Notes under the pieces: generated by a model
The model's input: the letters and a program-made list of their open reading frames with translations, nothing else
Told to the model about the DNA's origin: nothing
The model's database searches: none
Virus record (IMG/VR): IMGVR_UViG_3300037196_000486
Span: 1 to 37,182 of that record
Length of the DNA stretch: 37,182 bases
Reading direction: 5' to 3' (one strand)
Source of the DNA: a virus
Shown: positions 19,510 through 27,533 of the stretch, in pieces
How the letters are laid out: each line of letters starts with the position of its first letter
Position numbering within the stretch: position 1 is the first letter of the stretch
Position numbers and translations under genes: made by a program

Positions 19510-20966
19510 TGGCCGATACCGAGACCCGCGAAGTTCTGCCGCTGCCGCCGAAGGGAGAGCTGATCTCTTCGACGAGCCTGTACATGAGCCAGATCTCTCT
19601 TTACCGCAATACGCTGGCCTTCGGAGGCACGCGCAACCCCACGTCGATCTGGGCGTCGATGGTTTACAACCAGCCCGAGACGATGGCCTATTATCGCGAG
19701 CTTGAAGACAAAGACGAGGACGTCGCCAACTGCATCGACACGCTGAAGCTCTCGGTGCTTGAGCGCGACCGCAGCGTGCTGCCGTGCCCCGGCGACGAAA
19801 CTTCGCAGGCGGTCGAAGTGAAGGAATTTATCGAACAGCAATTGGGCAAGCTCGACTTTCACGCCATTCTAGATTGCGTGCTCGACGCGCCGGCCTACGG
19901 CTTCAGCGTGCAGGAGCTGATCTTCGACGTCTCCGCCGGGCAGGCCGAGCTGACCGACATCTCCGATTGCCCGCAAGAGCTGTTCCTTTTCGGCAACCGC
20001 TTCTATCCGCAGGTTGGCGCGTTGCAATTGCTTCCGAATCCCTGGGCGTCGGAAGGCGCGGAGGTTCCGGAGAGCAAGTTTCTCGTCTTCAGCTACCGCA
20101 AGCGTTCGCGCAACCGCATGGGCAGACCGCTGTTGAAAAGCGTCTTCTGGCCATCGTGGTTCAAGCGCAACATCCAGCGGCTGTGGATGCAGTACGCGGA
20201 GAAAGGCCCCGGCACGGCCGTGGTGCATTACAACGACGCGGACAATGCGTCGGAGCGGCAGAAGGCGGTAGACATCGCGCAGGCCATTGTCGACAACGTC
20301 GCTGTAGCCGTGCCCAAGGGCTTCGAGTACGACCAGGAGCTGCTCAAGATCGCGCGCTCGCAGAATCCCCAGGTCTACGAGAACTTCTTTCAGGCGATGC
20401 AGTATTCCATCGCCCGGCGGGTGCTGGGCGAAACGCTGACCAGCTTCGGCAACGAGGGAGGCGGGGGATCGCGCGCGCAGGGCCAGACCCACGCCGACAC
20501 GCTCGACAAGAGATCGGTGGAGCTTTGCCGCAGTCTTCAGTCCATCGTCAACGATCAGCTCATCAAGCCGCTGGTGCTCTGGAACTTCGGCCCCAAGGCG
20601 CCGATGCCCGTCTGGCAGTTCGACCTGGAAGAGGCCGAGGATCTCTCGCTGGCTTTGACGGTAGACTCCGGCCTGCAACGCATGGGCAAACAGTTCACCG
20701 TGGGCTACGTTGCCGATCGTTACGATCGGCCGCTGGCCACCGGCGAAACTCCGGACCAGGTGCTGGTGCCCAACGTCAACGCGCCGCCGGTGGCGCTGCG
20801 CGATACGTCGAGCGCCAGCTTTGCCGAGCGCCAGGCCGAAGCCGCCGTGCTGCACGAGATGGCGCAGTACGACAAGCTCTTCGCACAACTGCAGGGCGAG
20901 GCGAAGGGCATCTTCGCCTCGCGCGTAAAGCAGATCGCCGACTCGGCCGTACCGCCGAAGGAATAG
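19509..20966 (+). CDS. Portal protein, Mu gp29/DUF935-type
   Basis: A 485-residue protein from the ATG at 19509. The family features are present: an N-terminal segment with MAYYRELEDKDEDVANCIDTLKLSVL, a central LPNPWASEGAEVP region with SYRKRSRNRMGRPLLKSVFW and KRNIQRLWMQYAEKGPGTAVV, and a C-terminal helical stem rich in AEAAVLHEMAQYDKLF. The portal forms a twelve-part ring at one capsid vertex through which the terminase drives DNA. It lies between the large terminase and the F-type head protein, as in Mu. Confidence 0.9.
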   Translation: MADTETREVLPLPPKGELISSTSLYMSQISLYRNTLAFGGTRNPTSIWASMVYNQPETMAYYRELEDKDEDVANCIDTLKLSVLERDRSVLPCPGDETSQAVEVKEFIEQQLGKLDFHAILDCVLDAPAYGFSVQELIFDVSAGQAELTDISDCPQELFLFGNRFYPQVGALQLLPNPWASEGAEVPESKFLVFSYRKRSRNRMGRPLLKSVFWPSWFKRNIQRLWMQYAEKGPGTAVVHYNDADNASERQKAVDIAQAIVDNVAVAVPKGFEYDQELLKIARSQNPQVYENFFQAMQYSIARRVLGETLTSFGNEGGGGSRAQGQTHADTLDKRSVELCRSLQSIVNDQLIKPLVLWNFGPKAPMPVWQFDLEEAEDLSLALTVDSGLQRMGKQFTVGYVADRYDRPLATGETPDQVLVPNVNAPPVALRDTSSASFAERQAEAAVLHEMAQYDKLFAQLQGEAKGIFASRVKQIADSAVPPKE

Positions 20967-20990
20967 TACTCGGGGCCTGGGAAACATACG

Positions 20991-21182
20991 ATGCGGGAAT
21001 TTCTTCGAGCAAAATGCGAAGGCGCGCTGATCATCTGCGGTTCGTGTGGAAAGAGGTGCGCCGATGAGGTTCCGCCCGATTACAGAGCGCCTAACGAATG
21101 CCGCTGCACGGTCTTGATCGGAAGGAAATCGGCTGATCCCCGTTCCCTGATCCCTATCCCCTCGGCGCCGGAGGCGTCGTAG
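20991..21182 (+). CDS. Small Cys-rich protein, possibly Com-like
   Basis: A 63-residue protein from the ATG at 20991, 24 bases after the portal gene. Cys16-x2-Cys19-x3-Cys23 and Cys37-x-Cys39 (CGSCGKRC, CRC) suggest a small zinc-binding fold, and Cys9 is extra. Mu Com, which activates mom translation, is a 62-residue zinc-finger protein, so size and cysteines are similar, but the spacing differs and no mom gene is in the window. The C-terminal third encodes a low-complexity stretch (PRSLIPIPSAPEAS) from a GGGATC-type repeat, so the gene may have been extended recently. No strong ribosome site. Confidence 0.45.
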   Translation: MREFLRAKCEGALIICGSCGKRCADEVPPDYRAPNECRCTVLIGRKSADPRSLIPIPSAPEAS

Positions 21183-21183
21183 C

Positions 21184-22014
21184 ATGGGCTTCGGTCTGAA
21201 TACGCGCGAACACGCGGCGCAGGCGCGTCTTGGCGATCTGCTGGCCCATCACCTGGCCGCGTCCAACCTGCTCGGCCGGCTGCATATCGCCAAGGTCGCG
21301 CTCAAGAAGACGGGGCGCCCCGTGCGCCTGGTGACGGCGCTCAACCATACGCGCAACTTCGCTGAAGACAATTCCGACAGCCAGGGCAGCACGCTCAGCG
21401 TGGGTTTCAGCTTCGACGTTCCCAACACGGGCGCGATCGATTATCTGCGCAACCTGACGCCGGTCACGCGTCACGTCTTCGACGGCCTGCTCAACCAGTA
21501 CCGCAACGACGCTTTTACCGTCGCCGGCGCGAGCGATCAGAATTTGATCGCCAAGATCCGCGACGCGCTGAGCGACGTGCTCGCCAAGGGAGGCACGCCC
21601 GCGAGCTTCCGCAAAGAGGTTGACGAGCTGTGCACCGAGGCCGGCGTCGAGAAGCTCGCGGCCTTCGAACTCGATACCATTTTCCAGACCAACATCGGCA
21701 AAGCGTATTCCGCCGGGCGGCTTGAGCAGTTGCAGGAGCCTGGTCTGATGGAAGCGTTGCCTTATTGGCAGTACTGGACCGCCGGAGATTTGCGCGTGCG
21801 GCCGGCTCACACCGCGCTCGACGGCTTCTGCGCGCGCGCCGTGGATCCGGTATGGCTCAGGATTTATCCGCCCAACGGCTACAACTGCCGCTGCTCTGTC
21901 ATTCCCGTTATGCCCGAAGATGCGCCGCCAGGCAGCGGCGAAGGCGGCATAGAGCGCCTGCCGGTGATGGCCGCCTTCGCGCGTCCGCCGGGCTGGAACG
22001 GTCTGCGCTGGTGA
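21184..22014 (+). CDS. Head morphogenesis protein, Mu F/SPP1 gp7-type
   Basis: A 276-residue protein from the ATG at 21184. The family signature lies near the C-terminus: RPAHTALDGFCARA, then WLRIYPPNGYNCRCSV, i.e. R-x-x-H-x-x-L-x-G and P-P-x-G-x-N-C-R-C. It is a minor capsid protein injected or packaged with DNA in related phages. The N-terminal half is helical, with a FQTNIGKAYSAGRLEQ segment. The order portal-F-protease is the Mu order. Confidence 0.88.
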   Translation: MGFGLNTREHAAQARLGDLLAHHLAASNLLGRLHIAKVALKKTGRPVRLVTALNHTRNFAEDNSDSQGSTLSVGFSFDVPNTGAIDYLRNLTPVTRHVFDGLLNQYRNDAFTVAGASDQNLIAKIRDALSDVLAKGGTPASFRKEVDELCTEAGVEKLAAFELDTIFQTNIGKAYSAGRLEQLQEPGLMEALPYWQYWTAGDLRVRPAHTALDGFCARAVDPVWLRIYPPNGYNCRCSVIPVMPEDAPPGSGEGGIERLPVMAAFARPPGWNGLRW

Positions 22015-22087
22015 GAATCTGTTTCCTCTTTTTACGTTGTTTCCTCTACCGCACAACCCCGCGCATCGGGCCGCTAGATTGGACGTT

Positions 22088-23422
22088 ATGGCGAAGGAAC
22101 TCACGAAGACAGTAGACGGCGCTCCGTTGACCGCCGACAAGTTTGCCGCCGTGGGCGACCCTTCGAATATCGACACCTGGCATCTTCCGCTCGACACGCA
22201 CAAGCATGTGAATTCCGCGCTCGACATGTATGCGCACACCGATTTGCCGTCGAGCCTGAAGGCTCCGGCCGCGCGCAAGATTGTGGCCCGCGCCAAGGAA
22301 GAGGGCCTGGACACCACCGACTTCGTCAAGAACCATCTCTCTTCGCAGACCCACGGCGAAGCGCCCAGGCCGTGGATCGAGATTTTTCGGGCCGGCGATT
22401 ACTCGAAAGCCGGCAAGGGCACGATCACGCCCGACGATCTGCATCGCGTCGCCAGAGCCTACGATCCCACCTATCACGAAGCGCCGGAGACATTGGGACA
22501 TCGCTCCGACGATCAGCCGGCGTTTGGGTGGATCGATGGGTTGATGGTGGACGGCGACAAGCTGCTGGCGCGCGAGCGGCAGGTTGACCCCAAGTTCGCC
22601 GAAGCTCGCAAGGCGGGCAAATTCAAGAAACGTTCGGCCGCGTTCTACACGGACGAAAATGGCCAGGTCACCGGGTTGCGGCATCTGGCATGGCTGGGCG
22701 CCGGGATTCCGGAAGTCAAAGGATTGCAAGACGTCAATTTCGACGATCACGGATCGAAGTTCATCATGGTGGACTTCGGGGAGGAAGAAGCTGTGGCACA
22801 GGAAACCAAAACCGTAGCTGAGCAGATCAAGGCCTACTTCGCCGAGTTGTTTGGCGGCAACGCGCAGCCCGCGACCTTTAGCGAAGCCGATGTAACGCGC
22901 ATCGCCACCGAGGCGGCCACGGCCGCGGCTGCGCCGCTGCAACAGAAAATCGCCACTCTCGAAACCGACCTGACGGCGCAGAAGACCCAGTTCGCCGAGC
23001 GCGAGCGGGCTCTGGCCGGCGGCGCGACGAAGCTGAAGGCCGAGCAGGCCGTGACCAAGCTCAAGGGCGCAGGCAAGTGGATTCCCGCATTCGACAAGGC
23101 CGGCGTGCCGGTTCTTTTCGACGAGCTGGCCAAGCTCACCGTCACCGTCGAGTTCGGCGAGGGCGCGGAGAAAAAGCCCACTGCCCCGTTCGACATGCTG
23201 CTCAACTTTCTCGAAGGCTTGCCCAAAATCGTTCCCGGCGGCCGGCTGGTTGAGGGCGCGCCTCGCGCCGCGGGCGGCCCATCGACCGGCGATCCGCTCA
23301 CCGACTTAGCCAAGACGCGGCAGAAGGAAAAGAACATCAGCTTCAGCGAAGCTCTGGATCAAGTTGTTGCCGAGCAGCCGGAACTGGCCACGGCCGGACG
23401 CTCCACTGCCGGCGCTATCTAA
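22088..23422 (+). CDS. Prohead protease-scaffold fusion (Mu I-type) with extra N-terminal domain
   Basis: A 444-residue protein from the ATG at 22088; the ribosome site is weak (TTGGA). Residues about 28-75 (WHLPLDTHKHVNSALDMY, then DLPSSLKAPAARKIVARAKE) form an added helical domain. A protease-like domain follows: WIEIFRAGDYSKAGKGTITP, HRVARAYDPTYHEAP, GHRSDDQPAFGWIDGL with a candidate His, and KFKKRSAAFYTDENGQ with a candidate Ser. From about 255 a helical coiled-coil scaffold (AATAAAAPLQQKIATLETDL) and a C-terminal AISFSEAL-type tail complete the chain. Such fusions cleave themselves and the scaffold during capsid maturation. Confidence 0.78.
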   Translation: MAKELTKTVDGAPLTADKFAAVGDPSNIDTWHLPLDTHKHVNSALDMYAHTDLPSSLKAPAARKIVARAKEEGLDTTDFVKNHLSSQTHGEAPRPWIEIFRAGDYSKAGKGTITPDDLHRVARAYDPTYHEAPETLGHRSDDQPAFGWIDGLMVDGDKLLARERQVDPKFAEARKAGKFKKRSAAFYTDENGQVTGLRHLAWLGAGIPEVKGLQDVNFDDHGSKFIMVDFGEEEAVAQETKTVAEQIKAYFAELFGGNAQPATFSEADVTRIATEAATAAAAPLQQKIATLETDLTAQKTQFAERERALAGGATKLKAEQAVTKLKGAGKWIPAFDKAGVPVLFDELAKLTVTVEFGEGAEKKPTAPFDMLLNFLEGLPKIVPGGRLVEGAPRAAGGPSTGDPLTDLAKTRQKEKNISFSEALDQVVAEQPELATAGRSTAGAI

Positions 23423-23431
23423 GAGCCCGTC

Positions 23432-23453
23432 ACTCAGGCATATCTGCCTGAGT
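23432..23453 (+). other. Perfect 9-bp hairpin between protease and decoration genes
   Basis: ACTCAGGCA pairs with TGCCTGAGT around a 4-base TATC loop, 10 bases after the protease stop. No T-run follows. It is well placed to protect the 5' end of a processed message for the decoration and capsid genes or to attenuate upstream transcripts, setting a high ratio of capsid to protease. The rest of the 113-base gap has only the AAGGAGG ribosome site of the next gene. Confidence 0.55.
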
Positions 23454-23535
23454 AAGATGGAGCGGCATTTTAGGGCACTGGCCGAGCAGCCGCTATTCGC
23501 TCGGCACACTTTGAACGCGAGCCCAAGGAGGGCAC

Positions 23536-24261
23536 ATGCCGAACATCAGTACCGAAACCAAAGGCCCCAAGGGCGTGCAGATCAAGGAGAGCCTGATCCC
23601 CGCGGCCACTTCCGGCTTTACGCGCGGCCTGGCTGTCACCTACGGCGCCGACTGCAACCATGCCGCCGTCGCAACGGCCGCTGCCACCGCCTGCATCGGC
23701 CTGATCGAAGAGGATGCGGTCTCCACCACCGAGGCTGTCGCCATCATTGAGTTCGGGCAGTCTGTCGCAGTCATCGGCGCGTCCGTTACCGCCGGCGAAT
23801 CGCTGACCTGCAACGCTGCCGGGCAACTGGTGCCGGCGACTTCGGGGCAGCCCGTCGTCGCCATCGCGCTCGAACCGAGTTCCACCGCCGGCGATTACAT
23901 CGCCGTTTTCGTCGTGGGCATCACCGGCCAGGGCTTCAGCTCCGGCAACAGCGCGGTCAATCACGTTACGGCAGCCGGCGCCATTCCGGTGGTCAGCGGC
24001 ACAGTGGGCCTGGGCAGCGGCGCCGCGCTGGCTATGACGCTGGCTACGCCAACCCTCGCGCAAGACGGTACGACCATCACCGTCGTTGCCGAGACCGCGC
24101 ACGCCCACACGATCAAGACTGCGGCAAACATTATCCAGGGCAACGGCGACACCGTTACCTTTGCAGCCATCGGCGACATCGTGCAGCTTCGCGCCGTGGG
24201 CCAAAAGTGGATGATCATGAGCATCGGCGGACCTACGCCGGCGGCTCTCACCGAAGTGTAA
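23536..24261 (+). CDS. Capsid decoration/cement protein, DUF2190-like
   Basis: A 241-residue protein with an excellent AAGGAGG ribosome site before the ATG at 23536. The N-terminal about 110 residues follow the DUF2190 pattern: LIPAATSGFTRGLAVTYG, IGLIEEDAV, VAIIEFGQSVAVIGASVTAGESLTC and GQLVPATSGQPVVAIALE, a small beta barrel of decoration proteins such as gpD-type trimers. The C-terminal half (about 140-241) is another beta-rich domain (AHTIKTAANIIQGNGD), beyond the size of typical DUF2190 proteins. It probably binds outside the capsid and stabilises it. Confidence 0.78.
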   Translation: MPNISTETKGPKGVQIKESLIPAATSGFTRGLAVTYGADCNHAAVATAAATACIGLIEEDAVSTTEAVAIIEFGQSVAVIGASVTAGESLTCNAAGQLVPATSGQPVVAIALEPSSTAGDYIAVFVVGITGQGFSSGNSAVNHVTAAGAIPVVSGTVGLGSGAALAMTLATPTLAQDGTTITVVAETAHAHTIKTAANIIQGNGDTVTFAAIGDIVQLRAVGQKWMIMSIGGPTPAALTEV

Positions 24262-24351
24262 TTACCCTCGACGGCGCGGCCCAGGTGACCGCGCCATTGA
24301 GATGCAAGCGTAAAAGGATTCGACCCGCGAACGCGGCCAGGAGGAAATTGA

Positions 24352-25407
24352 ATGGGCGGCTATGTAGGAACGATGCCGGTTGGGGCTCTCAATGTGGCGT
24401 TGTCGAACTACTCCAAGGAGTTCCGCAACAACGCTCTCGTGGGTGAAATGTTTGCGCCGCGCGTACCCGTGGCGCGGCAGTCATTCCAATACGTCGTCTG
24501 GAATCGCGACGACTTCAAGCTGCCCGGCACAACCCTGCGCGCGCCCGGCGACGAGCCGCAGACGGTACGGCGCAGCTATTCCGTGGCACCGTACATGGCT
24601 CAGTCGCATGCGCTGCAGGGCGACGTGGCCTTCGAAAGCGAGAGCTACGGCCTGGGCCTGGGCTTCTCTACGCGCAAGCAACTCACCAAGCAGCTCATCG
24701 CGCAGATCAATCTCGATCGCGAGGTTGCGATCGCGAAGCTGCTGCTGAGCACAGCCAACTTCCCGAACTATACGGATCTCACGTCCGAATCCAACAATCA
24801 GTGGGACGTATATCCGTCAGTGCCCGAAACTGGCACCGATGGATCGCATCCGATCAAGCAGGTCGAGGCGCTCAAGGCCATTCTGCGCCAAGCCGGCGTT
24901 CAGGATAGCGACATGGCGCTGCTGCTCAGCGACCCGGTTGTGGTGGCGCTGCAGAATCATCCCGACATCGTGAACCGCTTCAAGTACACGATGCCCGGCT
25001 CTATCTCGCTCGACCAGCTCAGCCAGGTCTTCCGCGTCAAATGCGTGCAGGCCTCGGCTCTGGTGCTCTCGCGCAACAATACCGCTTCGTGGGTGTGGGG
25101 CAGCAGTGCGTTCCTGGGCTACGCACAGGCGGCTCCCACGCAGGAAGATATCTCCTGCGCCAAGACCTTCGTGTGGACGGGCGGCACGGACGGCGAGGCC
25201 GGCGCGATCGCCGGGCCTCCTTCCACGGTCGACGGTTACGGGGTGCTCGAATGGATTGATCCACACCTGGCCAAGAAGAAGTACTGGCAGTCGGTGGACT
25301 GGTATTACGATCTGCGCGCAACGGCGACGGAGACCGGCATCCCGATCCTCAACTGCCTGAGCATCGCGCCCACCATGGGCGCCATCCCCTCCAACGTAGA
25401 GGGCTAA
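24352..25407 (+). CDS. Major capsid protein (HK97 fold)
   Basis: A 351-residue protein from the ATG at 24352, with an AGGAGGAA ribosome site. Position after the protease and decoration genes, a strong ribosome site and a following terminator all fit the major head protein. It contains SNYSKEFRNNALVGEMFAPRVPV, KLPGTTLRAPGDEP (E-loop region), FSTRKQLTKQLIAQINLD (spine-helix-like region) and LLLSDPVVVALQNHPDIV with a late axial domain. Mu's capsid protein T occupies the same place. The 90 bases upstream have no gene. Confidence 0.88.
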   Translation: MGGYVGTMPVGALNVALSNYSKEFRNNALVGEMFAPRVPVARQSFQYVVWNRDDFKLPGTTLRAPGDEPQTVRRSYSVAPYMAQSHALQGDVAFESESYGLGLGFSTRKQLTKQLIAQINLDREVAIAKLLLSTANFPNYTDLTSESNNQWDVYPSVPETGTDGSHPIKQVEALKAILRQAGVQDSDMALLLSDPVVVALQNHPDIVNRFKYTMPGSISLDQLSQVFRVKCVQASALVLSRNNTASWVWGSSAFLGYAQAAPTQEDISCAKTFVWTGGTDGEAGAIAGPPSTVDGYGVLEWIDPHLAKKKYWQSVDWYYDLRATATETGIPILNCLSIAPTMGAIPSNVEG

Positions 25408-25429
25408 CGTTCCACGGGGAACATAGGAA

Positions 25430-25462
25430 CACAAGAGGCGCGCCAGGTGCGCGCCTTTTGTG
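25430..25462 (+). terminator. Intrinsic terminator after the capsid gene
   Basis: A 14-bp stem with one G-T pair (CACAAGAGGCGCGC with GCGCGCCTTTTGTG), a 5-base loop and a TTTT run inside the descending arm. It lies 23 bases after the capsid stop. The next gene starts 32 bases later on the same strand, so read-through is needed for the tail genes, which would lower their expression relative to the capsid. Confidence 0.75.
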
Positions 25463-25493
25463 AATCGAAAGCAAGCGAACGGGGAGAATCGAC

Positions 25494-25658
25494 ATGGCAG
25501 CAAATAAGGCTCCGGCTGCACCTGCCTACAAGGTGCTCGCGAATTTCCAATTCAAGCACGGCATCTACACGATCGGCCAGGAACTCGATTTTTCCAAGGC
25601 AGACGCGCAGATCCTGCTCGGTCGCGGCGTCATCAAGCTCAACACGGAAGGCAAGTAA
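25494..25658 (+). CDS. Small head-tail region protein, 54 residues
   Basis: A short gene read from the ATG at 25494 with GGGGAGA about 7 bases upstream. The peptide has a compact domain (YKVLANFQFKHGIYTIGQEL, DFSKADAQILLGRGVIKL), with the strand-turn-helix pattern common to small phage proteins found between the capsid and connector genes. It is followed after 3 bases by the DUF1320-type gene. The function is unknown; a connector accessory or small structural role is likely. Confidence 0.68.
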   Translation: MAANKAPAAPAYKVLANFQFKHGIYTIGQELDFSKADAQILLGRGVIKLNTEGK

Positions 25659-25661
25659 ACG

Positions 25662-26102
25662 GTGGCCTACGCGACCCAAGCCGACCTGGTCCCCGTCCGC
25701 ATGACGGCGAAGGACCTGACCGAGCTGACCGACGACGACAACACGGGCGAGATCAACACTTCGCTCGTGTCGGCCGTTCTCGAAGAAGCTTCGGGGCGCG
25801 TTGAAAGCTATTGCCGCGGACGCTACATCACGCCGCTGCAACCTTCCGACGATGTCAAATCTTTAACCCTCGACATCGGCGTTTACCTGCTCTTCTCGCG
25901 CCGCCGCGAGACCAACGTAGGCGAAACGGTGAAGACGCGTTTCGACCAGGCTATCGCGTTTCTCAAAGACATCGCGTCCGCCAAGGCTTCGCTCGATCAG
26001 CCGGTCTCGAATCAGCCGCAGACCTCGCTGAGCGGCCCGCAGATCTCTGAGAAAGATCGCCGGCTGCGTTTCGGCGATCGCAACATCGAAGGCTTCGTAT
26101 GA
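25662..26102 (+). CDS. Head-tail connector, Mu gp36/DUF1320-type
   Basis: A 146-residue protein starting with GTG at 25662. The sequence follows DUF1320: MAYATQADLVPV, LTELTDDDNTGEINTSLVSA, LEEASGRVESYCRGRYITPL, TLDIGVYLLFSRRRE and a C-terminal RRLRFGDRNIEGF segment. Such proteins form the ring beneath the portal that adapts the head to the tail. It overlaps the next gene as ATGA. Confidence 0.88.
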   Translation: MAYATQADLVPVRMTAKDLTELTDDDNTGEINTSLVSAVLEEASGRVESYCRGRYITPLQPSDDVKSLTLDIGVYLLFSRRRETNVGETVKTRFDQAIAFLKDIASAKASLDQPVSNQPQTSLSGPQISEKDRRLRFGDRNIEGFV

Positions 26103-26773
26103 CGGTTTCAGTCCAGGTCGACGATTTGGGCGCCACGGTTGCGCTGGGCAAGTTCCGGCTGAACCTCGCGCAGAATGAGGAGCTGATGCGCGACCTCGGC
26201 GGCGTCATGCTGCCGTCGATCGCCAAGACCTTCCGCGAAGAAGGCTCGCCTGCCGGATCCTGGATGCCGCTGGCGCCCTCGACCATCCGCAGCTACGGCA
26301 AGAAGGCCGCGGGCCACAAGCTGCTGATGATGAGCGGCCGGCTCTTCCGCTCCATCCGGTTCACCGCTTCGCCGGGCCAGGTGGTCATTGGTCCCAGCGC
26401 GGACGTGAAATATGCGGCCGTGCATCAGTTTGGCTCCGCCGATCGCGGCTCGAGCTTCGGCCCTCGTACCGAGAAGATGGAAAAGGCGCTGGTCGAAGTG
26501 AAAGAGCACAGCTATACGCGGCTGCAGAACGCGCTGGGCACGCGCAAGCACCAGATGACGGCAAAGAGCGGGCGCAGCTACCTCGTCAACCGCCGCGTCG
26601 CCGGGCCGCGCAATCAGCTACGCATCAGCATCGGTGGCCACACGCGCCACCAGAACATTCCGGCGCGGCCGTACCTGGTCTTCAGGCCCGAGGATCCGGA
26701 GCGGCTTCAGCAGGTCGCCGATCAATTCGTTGTGCGCGCGGCCGAAGCCGCGGGGTTGGAGGTCCAGCAATGA
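26099..26773 (+). CDS. Virion morphogenesis/tail completion protein, Mu G-type
   Basis: A 224-residue protein starting in an ATGA overlap. The tail-completion features are clear: LMRDLGGVMLPSIAKTFREEG, SWMPLAPSTIRSYGKKAAG, KLLMMSGRLFRSIRF, VIGPSADVKYAAVHQFGSA and, near the C-terminus, IPARPYLVFRPED. An insert of about 70 residues (about 115-185, with HQMTAKSGRSYLVNRRVAG) enlarges it relative to Mu G. It joins tails to heads. Confidence 0.86.
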   Translation: MTVSVQVDDLGATVALGKFRLNLAQNEELMRDLGGVMLPSIAKTFREEGSPAGSWMPLAPSTIRSYGKKAAGHKLLMMSGRLFRSIRFTASPGQVVIGPSADVKYAAVHQFGSADRGSSFGPRTEKMEKALVEVKEHSYTRLQNALGTRKHQMTAKSGRSYLVNRRVAGPRNQLRISIGGHTRHQNIPARPYLVFRPEDPERLQQVADQFVVRAAEAAGLEVQQ

Positions 26774-27291
26774 GCGGGTCTCCGAGCCAGTTTCAGATTT
26801 CGCAGGTCGAGGTCGCGCTGATCGCGCTTTTGAAGACCGTGATGCCCGCGGCCTACGGCACCGTGGAAGCGCCGATCAACGTCGACGTGAACTCGCTCGG
26901 CGACAAGGATTTCGACGCCGAAGGCCAACTGGTGCTCAAGCCGCCGTCGATCCGCGTGCGCTTCGATCGCACCAGGCGCGATCCGCTGCGCGACAATCAG
27001 CGGCTGAGCTACCAGGCCAAGCACAGCTTCGACATTCTCTGTTACGAATCGAGCCTGCGCGGAAAAGCCGACGAACGCAGGCAGACGCTGGCACTCACGC
27101 AGATCGTAGAAAACCAACTCGCCGGCGCGCGTCTCGCGCTTGCCGACGGCACCAGCTCCATGCCGTGCTCGCTGGGCAGCACCTATCTGGTCGCGGAGTC
27201 TTCCGGCTCCGTCGATCAGTTGTTTTGTTTGGAAGTCATCGTCGAGGGCATTCAACAGTACGACGGCCCCAACGCGAGGTTCGGATCATGA
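26770..27291 (+). CDS. Tail terminator-region protein, Mu gp37/DUF1834-like
   Basis: A 173-residue protein in an ATGA overlap. It begins ISQVEVALIALLKTVMP, has PINVDVNSLGDKDF and PSIRVRFDRTRRDPLRDNQRLSY in pieces, then HSFDILCYESSLRG and a final FCLEVIVEGIQQYD strand. The strand-rich pattern with KHSFDILCYE fits DUF1834 proteins, in Mu found after DUF1320, which are likely tail terminators. It overlaps the next gene as ATGA. Confidence 0.8.
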   Translation: MSGSPSQFQISQVEVALIALLKTVMPAAYGTVEAPINVDVNSLGDKDFDAEGQLVLKPPSIRVRFDRTRRDPLRDNQRLSYQAKHSFDILCYESSLRGKADERRQTLALTQIVENQLAGARLALADGTSSMPCSLGSTYLVAESSGSVDQLFCLEVIVEGIQQYDGPNARFGS

Positions 27292-27533
27292 TCACGGCCG
27301 CTTCCGATTTCGTCCAAGTGCAGCTCAGCGCGGCCGGCGTCGCGTTCGCCGGCGCCGGCGGCAGCGTGCGCATATGCAACAGCAGCTTCGATTACACCTT
27401 CGCCCAGGGCGTCCCGGTTCGGGTGCTCACCAGCGAATGGCGAAAAGTTCTCTCCCTCAGAAGCCACCAAGGCGCGGCCATTCTTGAAACGATTGCCGAG
27501 CCCGAACAAAAAGCAGAAGCCGAGGTGAAGTAA
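27288..27533 (+). CDS. Small tail-region protein, positional analogue of Mu gp38
   Basis: An 81-residue protein in an ATGA overlap, from the ATG at 27288. It is beta-rich: DFVQVQLSAAGVAFAGAGG, SFDYTFAQGVPVRVLTSEW, KVLSLRSHQGAAILETI. The V-P-V-R-V-L-T-S-E-W-R-K segment looks like the short conserved stretch of small proteins found just before the tail sheath or tube gene in Mu-like phages. It overlaps the tube gene as TAATG. The exact function is unknown. Confidence 0.65.
   Translation: MITAASDFVQVQLSAAGVAFAGAGGSVRICNSSFDYTFAQGVPVRVLTSEWRKVLSLRSHQGAAILETIAEPEQKAEAEVK

Noticed and set aside
20991-21182. Firm assignment as the Mu Com regulator
   Set aside because: Size and cysteine content are similar, but cysteine spacing differs and no mom-type gene is present in the window, so only a Com-like possibility is noted.
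19869-21185. Long minus-strand frame (438 codons) opposite the portal gene
   Set aside because: Same reason: it is antisense to a clear DUF935-type portal and has no domain or ribosome site.
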